Shown here: positions 23,134-30,369 of the stretch, piece by piece
Numbering within the stretch: position 1 is the stretch's first letter
How the letters are laid out: each line of letters starts with the position of its first letter
From: JANWHV01 sp035534995
GTDB taxonomy: Bacteria > Chloroflexota > UBA5177 > JANWHV01
Direction of reading: 5' to 3'
NCBI GenBank assembly: GCA_035534995.1
Contig: DATLQX010000227.1
Span: forward strand, 1-44,812
Length of the DNA: 44,812 nt
The notes under the pieces: generated by a model
Databases searched by the model: none
Told to the model about the DNA's origin: nothing
The model's input: only the letters and a program-made list of their open reading frames with translations
Translations under genes and position numbers: made by a program

Positions 23134-25062
23134 ATGTCGCTTCTGTTTCGTCACCCGCGACGCTACCTGGCCGTGCACTGGACCGTTACCGGCGCTCTGG
23201 CGCTCGCGCTTCTGGCACCCTGGTCCTTCCAGTCTTTCCAGTCCTCGTCTGGTGACTCGATTACCCTGCTAACGGGCCAGGTCGTGCGCCTGGGCCAGCA
23301 TGACGCCCCCATTGTGCCGTCGACCCTCAACCTAGCTATCGGGCCCAATGGCGACCAGTATACGTTTCCCGCGGGGGCCGATACCTCAGGTGCCGCGGGC
23401 CAGCCACTCGATCCCCAATTGTTCGATATCTCCTACCTGGAAGCCAATGGTTTCGATGACCGAGCCAGCCACACCATCCCCGTCATTGTGCAATTCACCA
23501 ATCACGGCCAGGCCGCGCGGGCGGTCAATCAGGGGATAGTGGATACTGGAATCCACCTCACTCACCTGTTTGAATACGAACCCCTGGCCAGCGGGTACGT
23601 CAGCAAACAGGGCCCATTCGCTCCCACTACGCCCGACACCGCCGAAGGCGTACGGGAGATTTGGCTCGACGGCAAGGTTACGGCCAGCCCCGAGGTGATC
23701 AGTCCCCTTCTGGATTCGGCGTTGCCGCTGATTGATGCCCACCTCGCCCACCAGCGTGGTCTGACCGGAAAAGGGGTTCGGGTCGCCATTGTCGACACTG
23801 GGATCGATGCTACTCACCCTGACCTCAAGGGAAGGGTCGTCGCCGCCGCCAACTTTAGCACCGACCGCGATACCCTCGATCACATGGGTCACGGGACACA
23901 CGTGGCCGGGATAGTCGGTGGCACCGGCGCCGCCAGCGATGGGAAGTATGGAGGCGTCGCCCCTCAGGCTGAACTGCTGAACGCGAAGGCGCTGAGCCGG
24001 GCCGGCAGCGGCACCAACTCCGGCATTATCAAAGCCATGGAATGGGCGGCCGACCAGGGCGCGCGGATCGAAAGCCTGAGCCTGGGTGGGTCGGCCACCA
24101 ATGGAACCGACCCTCTGTCCCAGGCCGTAAATAGCATTAGCGCCAAGAAGAACGTGCTCTTCGTGATCGCGGCCGGCAACTCCGGCCAGCGCAGCGGAAA
24201 CGGACGGCTCGTCTCCACCCCTGGCGCGGCCGACTCCGCCTTGACCGTAGGAGCGATCGATAAGAGCCGGAACCTGGCGACCTTCAGCTCGCGCGGACCT
24301 CGCTTGGGCGATTTCGCCTTGAAGCCGGACATCGTGGCCCCCGGCGTGAACATCACCTCGGCCCGCGCGAACGGTAGCGACGGTAACTGGTACGTCAGCT
24401 ACTCGGGCACCAGTATGGCCACCCCCATGGTCTCCGGCGCCGCTGCTCTCGTCTGGCAACTGCACCCAGGTTGGTCCGCCCAACAGGTGAAGACCGCCCT
24501 GATGAATGCCGCCAATCCGATCGGACCGCGATGCGAGGTTGGCTGCGACGGCTTTTCCCTGACGCCGGGAGCCACGAGCGATTGTTCCGCCGCCGCGGGC
24601 TGCCTCTTCTGGGAGCAGCCAGTATACCAGACCGACCTATCGATCGCGGCAGGCCCGTGTGACGGCTGCGACGGGTACGTGGGCGCCTTCGATCAGGGAA
24701 GCGGTCTGGTGTCGTTGGCGGGCAACCTGAACCAGGCTGCGGTGTCCGAGCCGGCGAGCCTGAGCTTTGGCGCCCTCAAGGACAGCGAGCAGGCTACCCG
24801 CGCCCTCACGCTACGCAATCTTACCGGAACCGCGCTTACCCTGGTGCCGATTGGCCACCTGCAAGGCCCCGAAGGCGCTCTACAGGGAGGAATCGGCATC
24901 TCAGCCGCCGGCATCACCCTACCCGCGGGCGGTTCCGCCGGCCTCCGGGTCGGCATTCAGGGTCCGCCTGTCGCGGGGCCTTACACGGGAGACATCACTT
25001 TTGTTAATGAGACAACTGGGTCGCGGGTTGCCCGCGTCACCCTTGGTTTCGTAATCCGGTAA
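23134..25062 (+). CDS. Secreted S8 (subtilisin-like) serine peptidase
   Basis: A 642-residue extracytoplasmic protease. An N-terminal signal segment (positive RHPRR, then VTGALALALLAPWSF) is followed by a prodomain-like region to about 200. The peptidase domain carries the triad Asp221 (VAIVDTGID), His253 (GHGTHVAGI) and Ser427 (SGTSMATPMVSGAA). After it comes a Cys-rich insertion (about 467-510, six cysteines in CxxxC/CxxC groups), and a C-terminal beta-sandwich-like domain (about 535-642) of the kind often used for surface binding. AGGAGGGT lies before the ATG. Ten nt downstream is a small gene likely in the same transcript. Substrate unknown. Confidence 0.94.
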   Translation: MSLLFRHPRRYLAVHWTVTGALALALLAPWSFQSFQSSSGDSITLLTGQVVRLGQHDAPIVPSTLNLAIGPNGDQYTFPAGADTSGAAGQPLDPQLFDISYLEANGFDDRASHTIPVIVQFTNHGQAARAVNQGIVDTGIHLTHLFEYEPLASGYVSKQGPFAPTTPDTAEGVREIWLDGKVTASPEVISPLLDSALPLIDAHLAHQRGLTGKGVRVAIVDTGIDATHPDLKGRVVAAANFSTDRDTLDHMGHGTHVAGIVGGTGAASDGKYGGVAPQAELLNAKALSRAGSGTNSGIIKAMEWAADQGARIESLSLGGSATNGTDPLSQAVNSISAKKNVLFVIAAGNSGQRSGNGRLVSTPGAADSALTVGAIDKSRNLATFSSRGPRLGDFALKPDIVAPGVNITSARANGSDGNWYVSYSGTSMATPMVSGAAALVWQLHPGWSAQQVKTALMNAANPIGPRCEVGCDGFSLTPGATSDCSAAAGCLFWEQPVYQTDLSIAAGPCDGCDGYVGAFDQGSGLVSLAGNLNQAAVSEPASLSFGALKDSEQATRALTLRNLTGTALTLVPIGHLQGPEGALQGGIGISAAGITLPAGGSAGLRVGIQGPPVAGPYTGDITFVNETTGSRVARVTLGFVIR

Positions 25063-25072
25063 GGAGCGAGGG

Positions 25073-25318
25073 ATGAGCAAGGACGGACAGGTAGCCAGGG
25101 CCAAGAAAGATTTGGCGCGGGCCAAAAACGTGGACGAAAGCTCGATCGCGGTAAAGTCGGTCTCCTCCACCCAGTGGCCCGACGCCTCGCTTGGGCTGAA
25201 CAAGGGAGAAAGCTCGTTCGCCATGGTCATGATTGACGGCTATATCATAGACCTTGAAACCGGGGGCCGCACCTACCGCTATCACGCGGATGAGAACAGC
25301 CGGGTTGTGCGCGCCTGA
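25073..25318 (+). CDS. Small protein with WPDxSLG...GYxIxLxxxGxxYxYH domain
   Basis: An 81-residue protein with no signal peptide. Helical, Lys/Ala-rich N-terminus (VARAKKDLARAKNVDESSI), then WPDASLG, GYIIDLETGGRTYRYHAD. This pattern resembles a small domain of unknown function I know from Chloroflexota and cyanobacterial proteins (W-P/S-D-G-S-L-G-C-P...GY.I.L...G..Y.YH); here the usual Cys-Pro after SLG is replaced by Leu-Asn. AAGGAG precedes the ATG by 6 nt, 10 nt after the S8 protease stop, so the two are probably co-transcribed. A role as inhibitor, partner or unrelated rider of the protease cannot be decided. Confidence 0.8.
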   Translation: MSKDGQVARAKKDLARAKNVDESSIAVKSVSSTQWPDASLGLNKGESSFAMVMIDGYIIDLETGGRTYRYHADENSRVVRA

Positions 25319-25348
25319 TAAGGCAGATAAGAAGGGACACTGAGCAGC

Positions 25349-26830
25349 ATGGCCGAAGCGTACCTGAATTACATTGGCGGGCGGTGGATCCCCGCCCAGT
25401 CCGGCGGCACCTTCGAGAGCCGGAATCCCGCCCACCCCAGCGAGATCATTGGCGTGTTCCCACGGAGCGTCGCGGTGGACGTGAAGAACGCGATTGCCGC
25501 CGCCGAGGAGGCACATAAAGCGTGGCGCTTGGTCCCCGCCCCACACCGCGGCGATGTGGTGCTGAAGGCGTCGATGATCATTGAGCGGCGGAAGGAAGAA
25601 CTGTCAGTCCTGATGACCCGCGAGATGGGCAAGGTGCTGACCGAGGCGCGAGGCGATGTGCAAGAAGCCATTGATATGGGCAAGTACATTGCCGGGGAAG
25701 GCCGGCGTTTCACCGGCCAGACCGTCCCCTCGGAACTCCGCGACAAGTTCGCCATGCTGATCCGCGACTCCATTGGGGTGGTTGGCCTGATTACTCCGTG
25801 GAACTTCCCCCTTGCCATCCCCTCCTGGAAGATTTTCCCCGCCCTCCTGTGTGGCAATGGTATTGTCTTCAAGCCGGCCGAGGATACGCCAACCGTGGCC
25901 ACCGTTTTCGTCCAGATCCTGGAGGAAGCCGGTGTCCCGCCAGGTGTGCTCAACCTCGTCCACGGCTTTGGCCCCGAGGCTGGCCAGCCCCTGCTTGAGG
26001 ATCCTCGGGTGAGGATGATCTCCTTCACCGGCTCCAGCGACGTGGGCCGGCTGGTGGCCGAGGAGGCTGGGAAGCGGCTCAAGCGGGTATCGCTGGAGTT
26101 GGGCGGCAAGAACGCCATCGTGGTCATGGAGGATGCCGACGTTGATCTGGTGGTGGACGGCGCCCTCTGGGGCGGCTTCGGCACCTCTGGTCAACGCTGT
26201 ACGGCGAGCAGCCGCCTTATCGTCCACCAGGGGATCGCGAACCGAGTCACCGAGGCCCTGGTCGAGCGCGTGCGGACCCTCAAGGTGGGGGACGGCCTTG
26301 ATCCCACGGTTCAGGTCGGCCCTGTCATTAACCGCGAGCAATTGGACCGCGTTCACTCCTACACGGCGGTCGGGACCAAGGAAGGGGCGCGTCTCCTCAC
26401 CGGCGGCAAGATTCTCAGCGACCAACTGGACAATGGGCACTTCTACGCCCCCACCCTCTTCGACAAGGTCGAGCCAACCATGCGGATTGCCCAGGAGGAG
26501 ATCTTTGGTCCCACGGTGGGAATCACCAGCGTGACCGATTTCGACCATGCCCTTGAGGTGGCGAACGGCACCGAGTACGGCCTTTCCCTGGCCATCTACA
26601 CCAAGGACATCGATCGCGCCTTCCGCGCCATCCGCGATCTGCAGTCCGGCCTGGTCTACGTCAACGCGCCCACGATTGGGGCCGAGATTCAGCTTCCATT
26701 CGGCGGGATCAAGGGGACGGGCAACGGCCACCGCGAGGCTGGATTCAGCGCCATTGAACAGTTCAGCGAATTGAAGTCGGTGTACATCGACTATAGCGGC
26801 AAGCTTCAGCGAGCCCAGATCGACGTGTAG
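25349..26830 (+). CDS. NAD(P)+-dependent aldehyde dehydrogenase
   Basis: Aldehyde dehydrogenase superfamily, 493 residues, the standard length; oxidises an aldehyde to the acid. Visible: LITPWNFPLAIPSWKIFPALLCGN (coenzyme site, with FKPAEDTP), SFTGSSDVGRLVAEEA, catalytic base Glu250 in SLELGGKNA, nucleophile Cys284 in TSGQRCTASSR, and EEIFGPTVGI near residue 390. Overall the sequence is nearest to semialdehyde-type dehydrogenases (2-oxoglutarate or aminoadipate semialdehyde), but the substrate cannot be assigned. Last gene of the plus-strand group starting with the protease, 30 nt after the small protein; followed by a weak terminator hairpin and then an AT-richer patch. Confidence 0.93.
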   Translation: MAEAYLNYIGGRWIPAQSGGTFESRNPAHPSEIIGVFPRSVAVDVKNAIAAAEEAHKAWRLVPAPHRGDVVLKASMIIERRKEELSVLMTREMGKVLTEARGDVQEAIDMGKYIAGEGRRFTGQTVPSELRDKFAMLIRDSIGVVGLITPWNFPLAIPSWKIFPALLCGNGIVFKPAEDTPTVATVFVQILEEAGVPPGVLNLVHGFGPEAGQPLLEDPRVRMISFTGSSDVGRLVAEEAGKRLKRVSLELGGKNAIVVMEDADVDLVVDGALWGGFGTSGQRCTASSRLIVHQGIANRVTEALVERVRTLKVGDGLDPTVQVGPVINREQLDRVHSYTAVGTKEGARLLTGGKILSDQLDNGHFYAPTLFDKVEPTMRIAQEEIFGPTVGITSVTDFDHALEVANGTEYGLSLAIYTKDIDRAFRAIRDLQSGLVYVNAPTIGAEIQLPFGGIKGTGNGHREAGFSAIEQFSELKSVYIDYSGKLQRAQIDV

Positions 26831-26855
26831 GGAGCACGCCGCGGAACTGGCAAGG

Positions 26856-26876
26856 AAGGTCGGCGGCACCGTCCTT
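26856..26876 (+). terminator. putative terminator after the aldehyde dehydrogenase gene
   Basis: AAGGTCGG-CGGCA-CCGTCCTT forms an 8-bp stem with one T-T mismatch, followed by CTTA, 25 nt past the stop. The T-run is short, so termination strength is uncertain. Confidence 0.4.
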
Positions 26877-26966
26877 CTTACGCAAGGCTTGCGCGTCAAC
26901 TGGCCCGTGCCTGCTGTGGTAGTAGCGCCGAGTTCGGGCATTTCAGGACGTGCCCGTTGGACTTGT

Positions 26967-27590
26967 CTACTCTACCTCAGGTACCACTGAGTCTATATCT
27001 GTTATGGCAAGAGCCGGTGATACAGTCAGGGGAAGCCGTGTGAGTAGATGATTTGCCCATTCAAAGTTTGAGGTAAAAATGAGATTGACAGCGTCAAACT
27101 CAACATCGAGAGGTGTCCTTAGCTTGTTTTCGCTCGTCGCATCCCCATAATCCTTGATGTTGGATGATAGGAACACCGTTCTGAAGGGAAAATTTGACCC
27201 ATGAAGCCTGTGACACACAGCAAGATAATGCTCGATAATTTCGCAATCCTTATACTCATTCTTGCCCCGCGACGCGGGAGCGATGTCGTGAACCACACGT
27301 GTTCGCGCATTCAGAATACAGGTTTGGTCTTCCTCGATGCGGACTGCTGCATCTAAAAGGTCTAATGCGAGTTGGTGCAATGCTTCGCCGAGATGCAGAG
27401 GTGCGAAGGCTCCATCAGGAGCCGCCGAGGCAGGAAGAACAGTGCGAACTGCATCGGCCAACGCCCCGATATTCTTGTCCACCGCCTCAATATGAGAATT
27501 CAGTTCGTTTAGGACGGTCGTTGAGTTATCCACCCACTCCCTGTGAATCTCCGGAGATCCAGTAACACTAAGATCCTGAAAGCCTTTCAC
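26967..27590 (-). CDS. PIN-like nuclease fragment (5'-truncated)
   Basis: A 207-residue reading frame in AT-richer DNA. Its C-terminal half resembles the C-terminal part of large PIN-domain proteins (DUF4935-like): an acidic KDCEIIEHYLAVCHRL helix, then FPFRTVFLSSNIKDYGD, and FTSNFEWANHLL. The region HREWVDNSTTVLNELNSHI looks like the helix that follows the first active-site strand, but the expected N-terminal strand with the first Asp (a LDTN-type motif) is not found upstream. The GTG start at 27590 has no good Shine-Dalgarno, and the frame is open further upstream. I read it as a truncated or rearranged nuclease gene, perhaps non-functional. Family call is moderate. Confidence 0.5.
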   Translation of the reverse strand: MKGFQDLSVTGSPEIHREWVDNSTTVLNELNSHIEAVDKNIGALADAVRTVLPASAAPDGAFAPLHLGEALHQLALDLLDAAVRIEEDQTCILNARTRVVHDIAPASRGKNEYKDCEIIEHYLAVCHRLHGSNFPFRTVFLSSNIKDYGDATSENKLRTPLDVEFDAVNLIFTSNFEWANHLLTRLPLTVSPALAITDIDSVVPEVE

Positions 27591-27610
27591 ACCTACGTCT
27601 CCATTTATAT

Positions 27611-27913
27611 CTACGGCGTCTTTGGCGCGCCCTGGTCCGAGATGGAGGCAGCCGATATCTGCGGCCAGGAGGATTCCACGCCCATAGCGGTTTTCCCCCT
27701 GTCTGGCATATCGACGTACCCATCCACTGTGATGTCTTCTCCTTTGTTCACGGCTGATACATCTACATTGGATAGTGCTAATCCGAATTTATCAAGAACC
27801 TCTAATCTTTCGTAAAATGTTTCATGCAGTCCATATAGCTTTAGACATCTCTGGATCAATTGGTGTAAATACAGAGATGTGCTAAAACGTATATACACGC
27901 AGTTGGAACACAT
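27611..27913 (-). CDS. Hypothetical protein, possibly fused to the PIN-like gene by a frameshift
   Basis: About 100 residues from ATG 27913; I do not recognise it. It begins MCSNCVYIRF, is rich in Leu and Tyr in its middle, and has the acidic stretch KGEDITVDGYVDMPD. The next frame remains open from here through to the PIN-like gene: a -1 shift at the minus-strand run AGGGGGAAAACC (about 27687-27698) would join both into one protein of roughly 335 residues. Divergent from brnT, with starts 30 nt apart. It may be a real gene, one half of a frameshifted gene, or decayed DNA. Confidence 0.3.
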   Translation of the reverse strand: MCSNCVYIRFSTSLYLHQLIQRCLKLYGLHETFYERLEVLDKFGLALSNVDVSAVNKGEDITVDGYVDMPDRGKTAMGVESSWPQISAASISDQGAPKTP

Positions 27914-27943
27914 GTATGCCGCGCAGAGATCATCTGAGCCCCC

Positions 27944-28216
27944 ATGACAACTGAGTTCGATTGGGACGATGGCAACGACGGCCATGCCACCGCGCATGGC
28001 GTGTCTCCTGAAGAAATGGAAGAAGTGTACCTCGATCCCAGGCGAGTTGGCTTACAAACGTTCGAGGTAAACGGTGAGATGCGCTGGACCATCGTAGGCC
28101 GTACGCAGAGCAGACGATTTCTGTTCTTGGTGTACACCAAACGAGGTCATAAGATACGGCTCATCACAGCCCGCAACGCTGATCGGTCGGAGAAAAAGCA
28201 CTACAAAGGGAAATAG
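27944..28216 (+). CDS. brnT: BrnT-family toxin (DUF497)
   Basis: A 90-residue protein of the BrnT type, a RelE-fold ribonuclease toxin that blocks translation until bound by BrnA. It follows the family outline: an opening FDWDDGNDGHATAHGVSPEEMEEV (family: FEWDxxKxxxNxxKHGVSFEEA), strand RWTIVGRTQSRRFLFLVYT, and the end IRLITARNADRSEKKHY, whose Ile-Arg-x-Ile-(S/T)-Ala-Arg core is the hallmark. The ATG at 27944 has little Shine-Dalgarno. BrnA follows after 2 nt. It lies in AT-richer DNA between an aldehyde dehydrogenase and a dehydrogenase gene, consistent with horizontal gain. Confidence 0.82.
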   Translation: MTTEFDWDDGNDGHATAHGVSPEEMEEVYLDPRRVGLQTFEVNGEMRWTIVGRTQSRRFLFLVYTKRGHKIRLITARNADRSEKKHYKGK

Positions 28217-28218
28217 CT

Positions 28219-28587
28219 ATGTCTCGGATGACTACACCGGAACTTCTCATTGTAGATGGGCCAGCGGATATTCCTGATTTTGCAACCGAACAGGAAGAGG
28301 CAGACTTCTGGATGACCCACAGGTTATCTGATCGCCTGCTTGACGGGTTGCGACCACCAACCGACGAGGAGGCTCCACGCCCGAGACGAAGTCGCGCGGT
28401 CTCGCTTCGAATAGACGAAGGTCTCCTCGAGCGCCTACAGGTTCTTGCCGCCCAGGCCCAGCGGCCCTATCAGTCCCTCCTCAAGCAGTTCTTGATTGAA
28501 CGGGTAGAGTTGGAAGAGAATAAGGCGCAAGCCGCGGCATGCGGCTGCATCTCGCCACGCTCGGCCCCGATAACCACTATGGCGTGA
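28219..28587 (+). CDS. brnA: BrnA/CopG-type antitoxin
   Basis: A 122-residue partner of BrnT. Residues 22-45 (FATEQEEADFWMTHRLSDRL) form the acidic toxin-binding helix typical of CopG_antitoxin proteins, and 62-98 (VSLRIDEGLLERLQVLAA, then YQSLLKQFLIERVE) a ribbon-helix-helix DNA-binding domain, so it would neutralise BrnT and repress its own operon as a dimer. The last 20 or so residues (KAQAAACGCISPRSAPITTMA) do not look like the family and coincide with a rise in GC content, so the frame may run past the original end into flanking DNA. ATG 2 nt after the brnT stop. Confidence 0.78.
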   Translation: MSRMTTPELLIVDGPADIPDFATEQEEADFWMTHRLSDRLLDGLRPPTDEEAPRPRRSRAVSLRIDEGLLERLQVLAAQAQRPYQSLLKQFLIERVELEENKAQAAACGCISPRSAPITTMA

Positions 28588-28662
28588 TTCGTCTCCCCAA
28601 GGTTGGCATAGGGAACCACCGTCCGGCCCCGAATCCCCTTCGCGGAAGCACAGATGGCAGCC

Positions 28663-29934
28663 CTAGGGGTAAATCCCGCGCATGGCGGTTGCCTGAGCTA
28701 CCGCGCCCATCCCCTGGACGTAGGCCGCGGCACGATAGCTGACGCCCAACCGCTCCTTGGTCGCCGTCACCGCGTTGAAGGCTTCAAGGAGGGTTGCCTC
28801 CAGGCGAGCATTGACCTGGGACTCACTCCAGAAGCTCTCTTGCAGACCTTGCACCCATTCAAAATAGGCGACCGTCACCCCACCGGCGCCGGCCAGAATG
28901 TCGGGTAGTACCGTGATCCCGCGATCATCAAGGATGCGATCCGCCTCCTCGGTGGTCGGCCCGTTCGCCCCTTCGACGACAAGCCGCGCCTGTATTGAGC
29001 CGGCATTCGCGGCCGTGATTTGATTCTCCACCGCGGCAGGGATCAGGATGTCGCATGGGCAGGTCAGCAGTTCGGCGTTGCTCATCGAGTCCGCCCCTGG
29101 GAAACCCGCGAGTTGGCCGGTGGCCGCTCGATGCGCCAGGAGAGCGGGAATATCGAGGCCCCGGGCATTATAGAGCCCGCCCGCCGCTTCACTGACCGCC
29201 ACGACCCTGCAACCCGCCGCGTGGAGGAGGCCGGCGGCCACCGAGCCCACACTGCCAAAGCCTTGCACCGCGATGCCCACCTGAGTCAGATCCAGGTTGA
29301 GGCGGGCCGCCGCCTGGCCCAGAAGGAAAAAAAGACCGCGTCCGGTCGCCTCCTGGCTTCCCTCGGAGCCGCCGATACTGACCGGCTTCCCTGTCACCAC
29401 GGCCGGCACGCTAAAACCCTTGTGCATGCTGTAGGTGTCCATAATCCAGGCCATCACCTGGCCGTCGGTATGCAAGTCGGGGGAGACAATATCGCTGGAA
29501 GGCCCAATGAGGATAGCCACTTCGGTGGCGTACCGGCGGGTCATTCGCTCAAGTTCACGAGGTGTATAGGCGTTGGGGTCGCAGATTACCGCGCCGGCGG
29601 AACCGCCAAAGGGAAGGCCCATCAGGCCGCACTTCCAGGTCATCAACATTGCCAGGGCGATCACTTCGCCGACCGAAGCATCGGCATCGTACCGCAAGCC
29701 GCCGATCGCCGGCCCTCGGTTGATGTTATGTTGCACCCGGAAACCGGTGAGTACCTGTTGCTCGCCGTTGGCTAACTCGAACGGCACCTGAACGGTAAGG
29801 ATGCGTTTGGGCGTCCTCAACACCCGATGCATATCCTCGTCCAGCCCCATCAGGGCCGCGGCCGCGTCCACCTGCCGCAGGGCAATCGCGTACAACTCGG
29901 ACCCGAGTTGGGCCGGCGCGACCGGACTCACCAT
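28663..29934 (-). CDS. Glutamate/leucine dehydrogenase-family protein lacking the catalytic lysine
   Basis: A 423-residue member of the Glu/Leu/Phe/Val dehydrogenase family, full length, with the dimer/substrate domain and the Rossmann domain (VGIAVQGFGSVGSVAAGLLHAAG). Normal members have GPxKGG, MTxKxA and GGxKGG lysines. Here these read GPAIGG (Ile77), MTWKCGL (Lys101 kept) and GGSAGAV (Ala113 in place of the catalytic lysine). The active-site Asp in SPDLHTDGQVMAWIMD (Asp153) is present. GPA(L/I)GG also occurs in leucine dehydrogenases, but they keep the third lysine. So either it is a non-dehydrogenase paralogue or a regulatory partner. ATG at 29934 with AAGGAG 8 nt upstream; GTG at 29943 is the alternative. 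Confidence 0.9.
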   Translation of the reverse strand: MVSPVAPAQLGSELYAIALRQVDAAAALMGLDEDMHRVLRTPKRILTVQVPFELANGEQQVLTGFRVQHNINRGPAIGGLRYDADASVGEVIALAMLMTWKCGLMGLPFGGSAGAVICDPNAYTPRELERMTRRYATEVAILIGPSSDIVSPDLHTDGQVMAWIMDTYSMHKGFSVPAVVTGKPVSIGGSEGSQEATGRGLFFLLGQAAARLNLDLTQVGIAVQGFGSVGSVAAGLLHAAGCRVVAVSEAAGGLYNARGLDIPALLAHRAATGQLAGFPGADSMSNAELLTCPCDILIPAAVENQITAANAGSIQARLVVEGANGPTTEEADRILDDRGITVLPDILAGAGGVTVAYFEWVQGLQESFWSESQVNARLEATLLEAFNAVTATKERLGVSYRAAAYVQGMGAVAQATAMRGIYP

Positions 29935-29965
29935 TCTTCTCACTCCTTTGTGAGCAATGTATTGG

Positions 29966-30187
29966 CTAGGAAACCTCCTCGGCCTCCCAGTGTCCGGACT
30001 TCCGGTCGATCACCATCGGCTGGTTGCAACTATCGCAGTAGATCTCCATGCCCTCAAGCGGGAAAAACACGCCAACGTTACTGCCGCAATGCGGGCACTC
30101 CACCCGCGCGTAGGCGCTCTTCGACCGGCTTACCAGCTGATACGCCACCGCACCGCCGATGACTAGGCCTGTTACCCGCCACAGCAT
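29966..30187 (-). CDS. Small membrane-anchored zinc-ribbon protein
   Basis: A 73-residue protein: one N-terminal membrane helix (LVIGGAVAYQLV), then CPHC and CDSC about 17 residues apart, a rubredoxin-knuckle zinc ribbon, then an acidic tail. GGGAGG lies about 9 nt before the ATG. It precedes the dehydrogenase-like gene by 31 nt on the same strand and may be co-transcribed with it. No function is recognisable. Confidence 0.75.
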   Translation of the reverse strand: MLWRVTGLVIGGAVAYQLVSRSKSAYARVECPHCGSNVGVFFPLEGMEIYCDSCNQPMVIDRKSGHWEAEEVS

Positions 30188-30256
30188 TCCGTGCGACCTC
30201 CCGCGTTCATCTCGATTAACAATACACGCTCCGTCGCACGCCCAGACCGGCGTATG

Positions 30257-30287
30257 ACCTGCATGGATTATCCTGCATCAGGTTCAA
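30257..30287 (-). promoter_or_regulatory. TPP-riboswitch-like 3' half (partial match)
   Basis: On the minus strand this segment reads TTGAACCTGAT followed by a GCAGG-ATAAT-CCATGC hairpin and AGG, much like the conserved ACCTGAT..GGATAAT..CC..GCGTAGGG half of thiamine-pyrophosphate riboswitches. However the GCG(T/A)AGGG junction is shortened, and upstream (to about 30340) the CTGAGA pyrimidine-binding box is not present; GGGCT-CCGC stands in its place. On the plus strand the same bases form an ACCTG/CAGGT hairpin in the hemC leader. Decayed switch, variant or chance: undecided. The downstream minus-strand gene has no thiamine link. Confidence 0.25.
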
Positions 30288-30369
30288 TTGACGCAAGCGG
30301 AGCCCGGTTCGACCCCGCGGCCCGTGCGTGCTACCCTATCAGGACCGTTATCGCGGAGGAGCAAACTCT

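Noticed and set aside
25604..26941. 445-codon minus-strand open frame opposite the aldehyde dehydrogenase
   Set aside because: Shadow of a clear enzyme gene; no domain seen.
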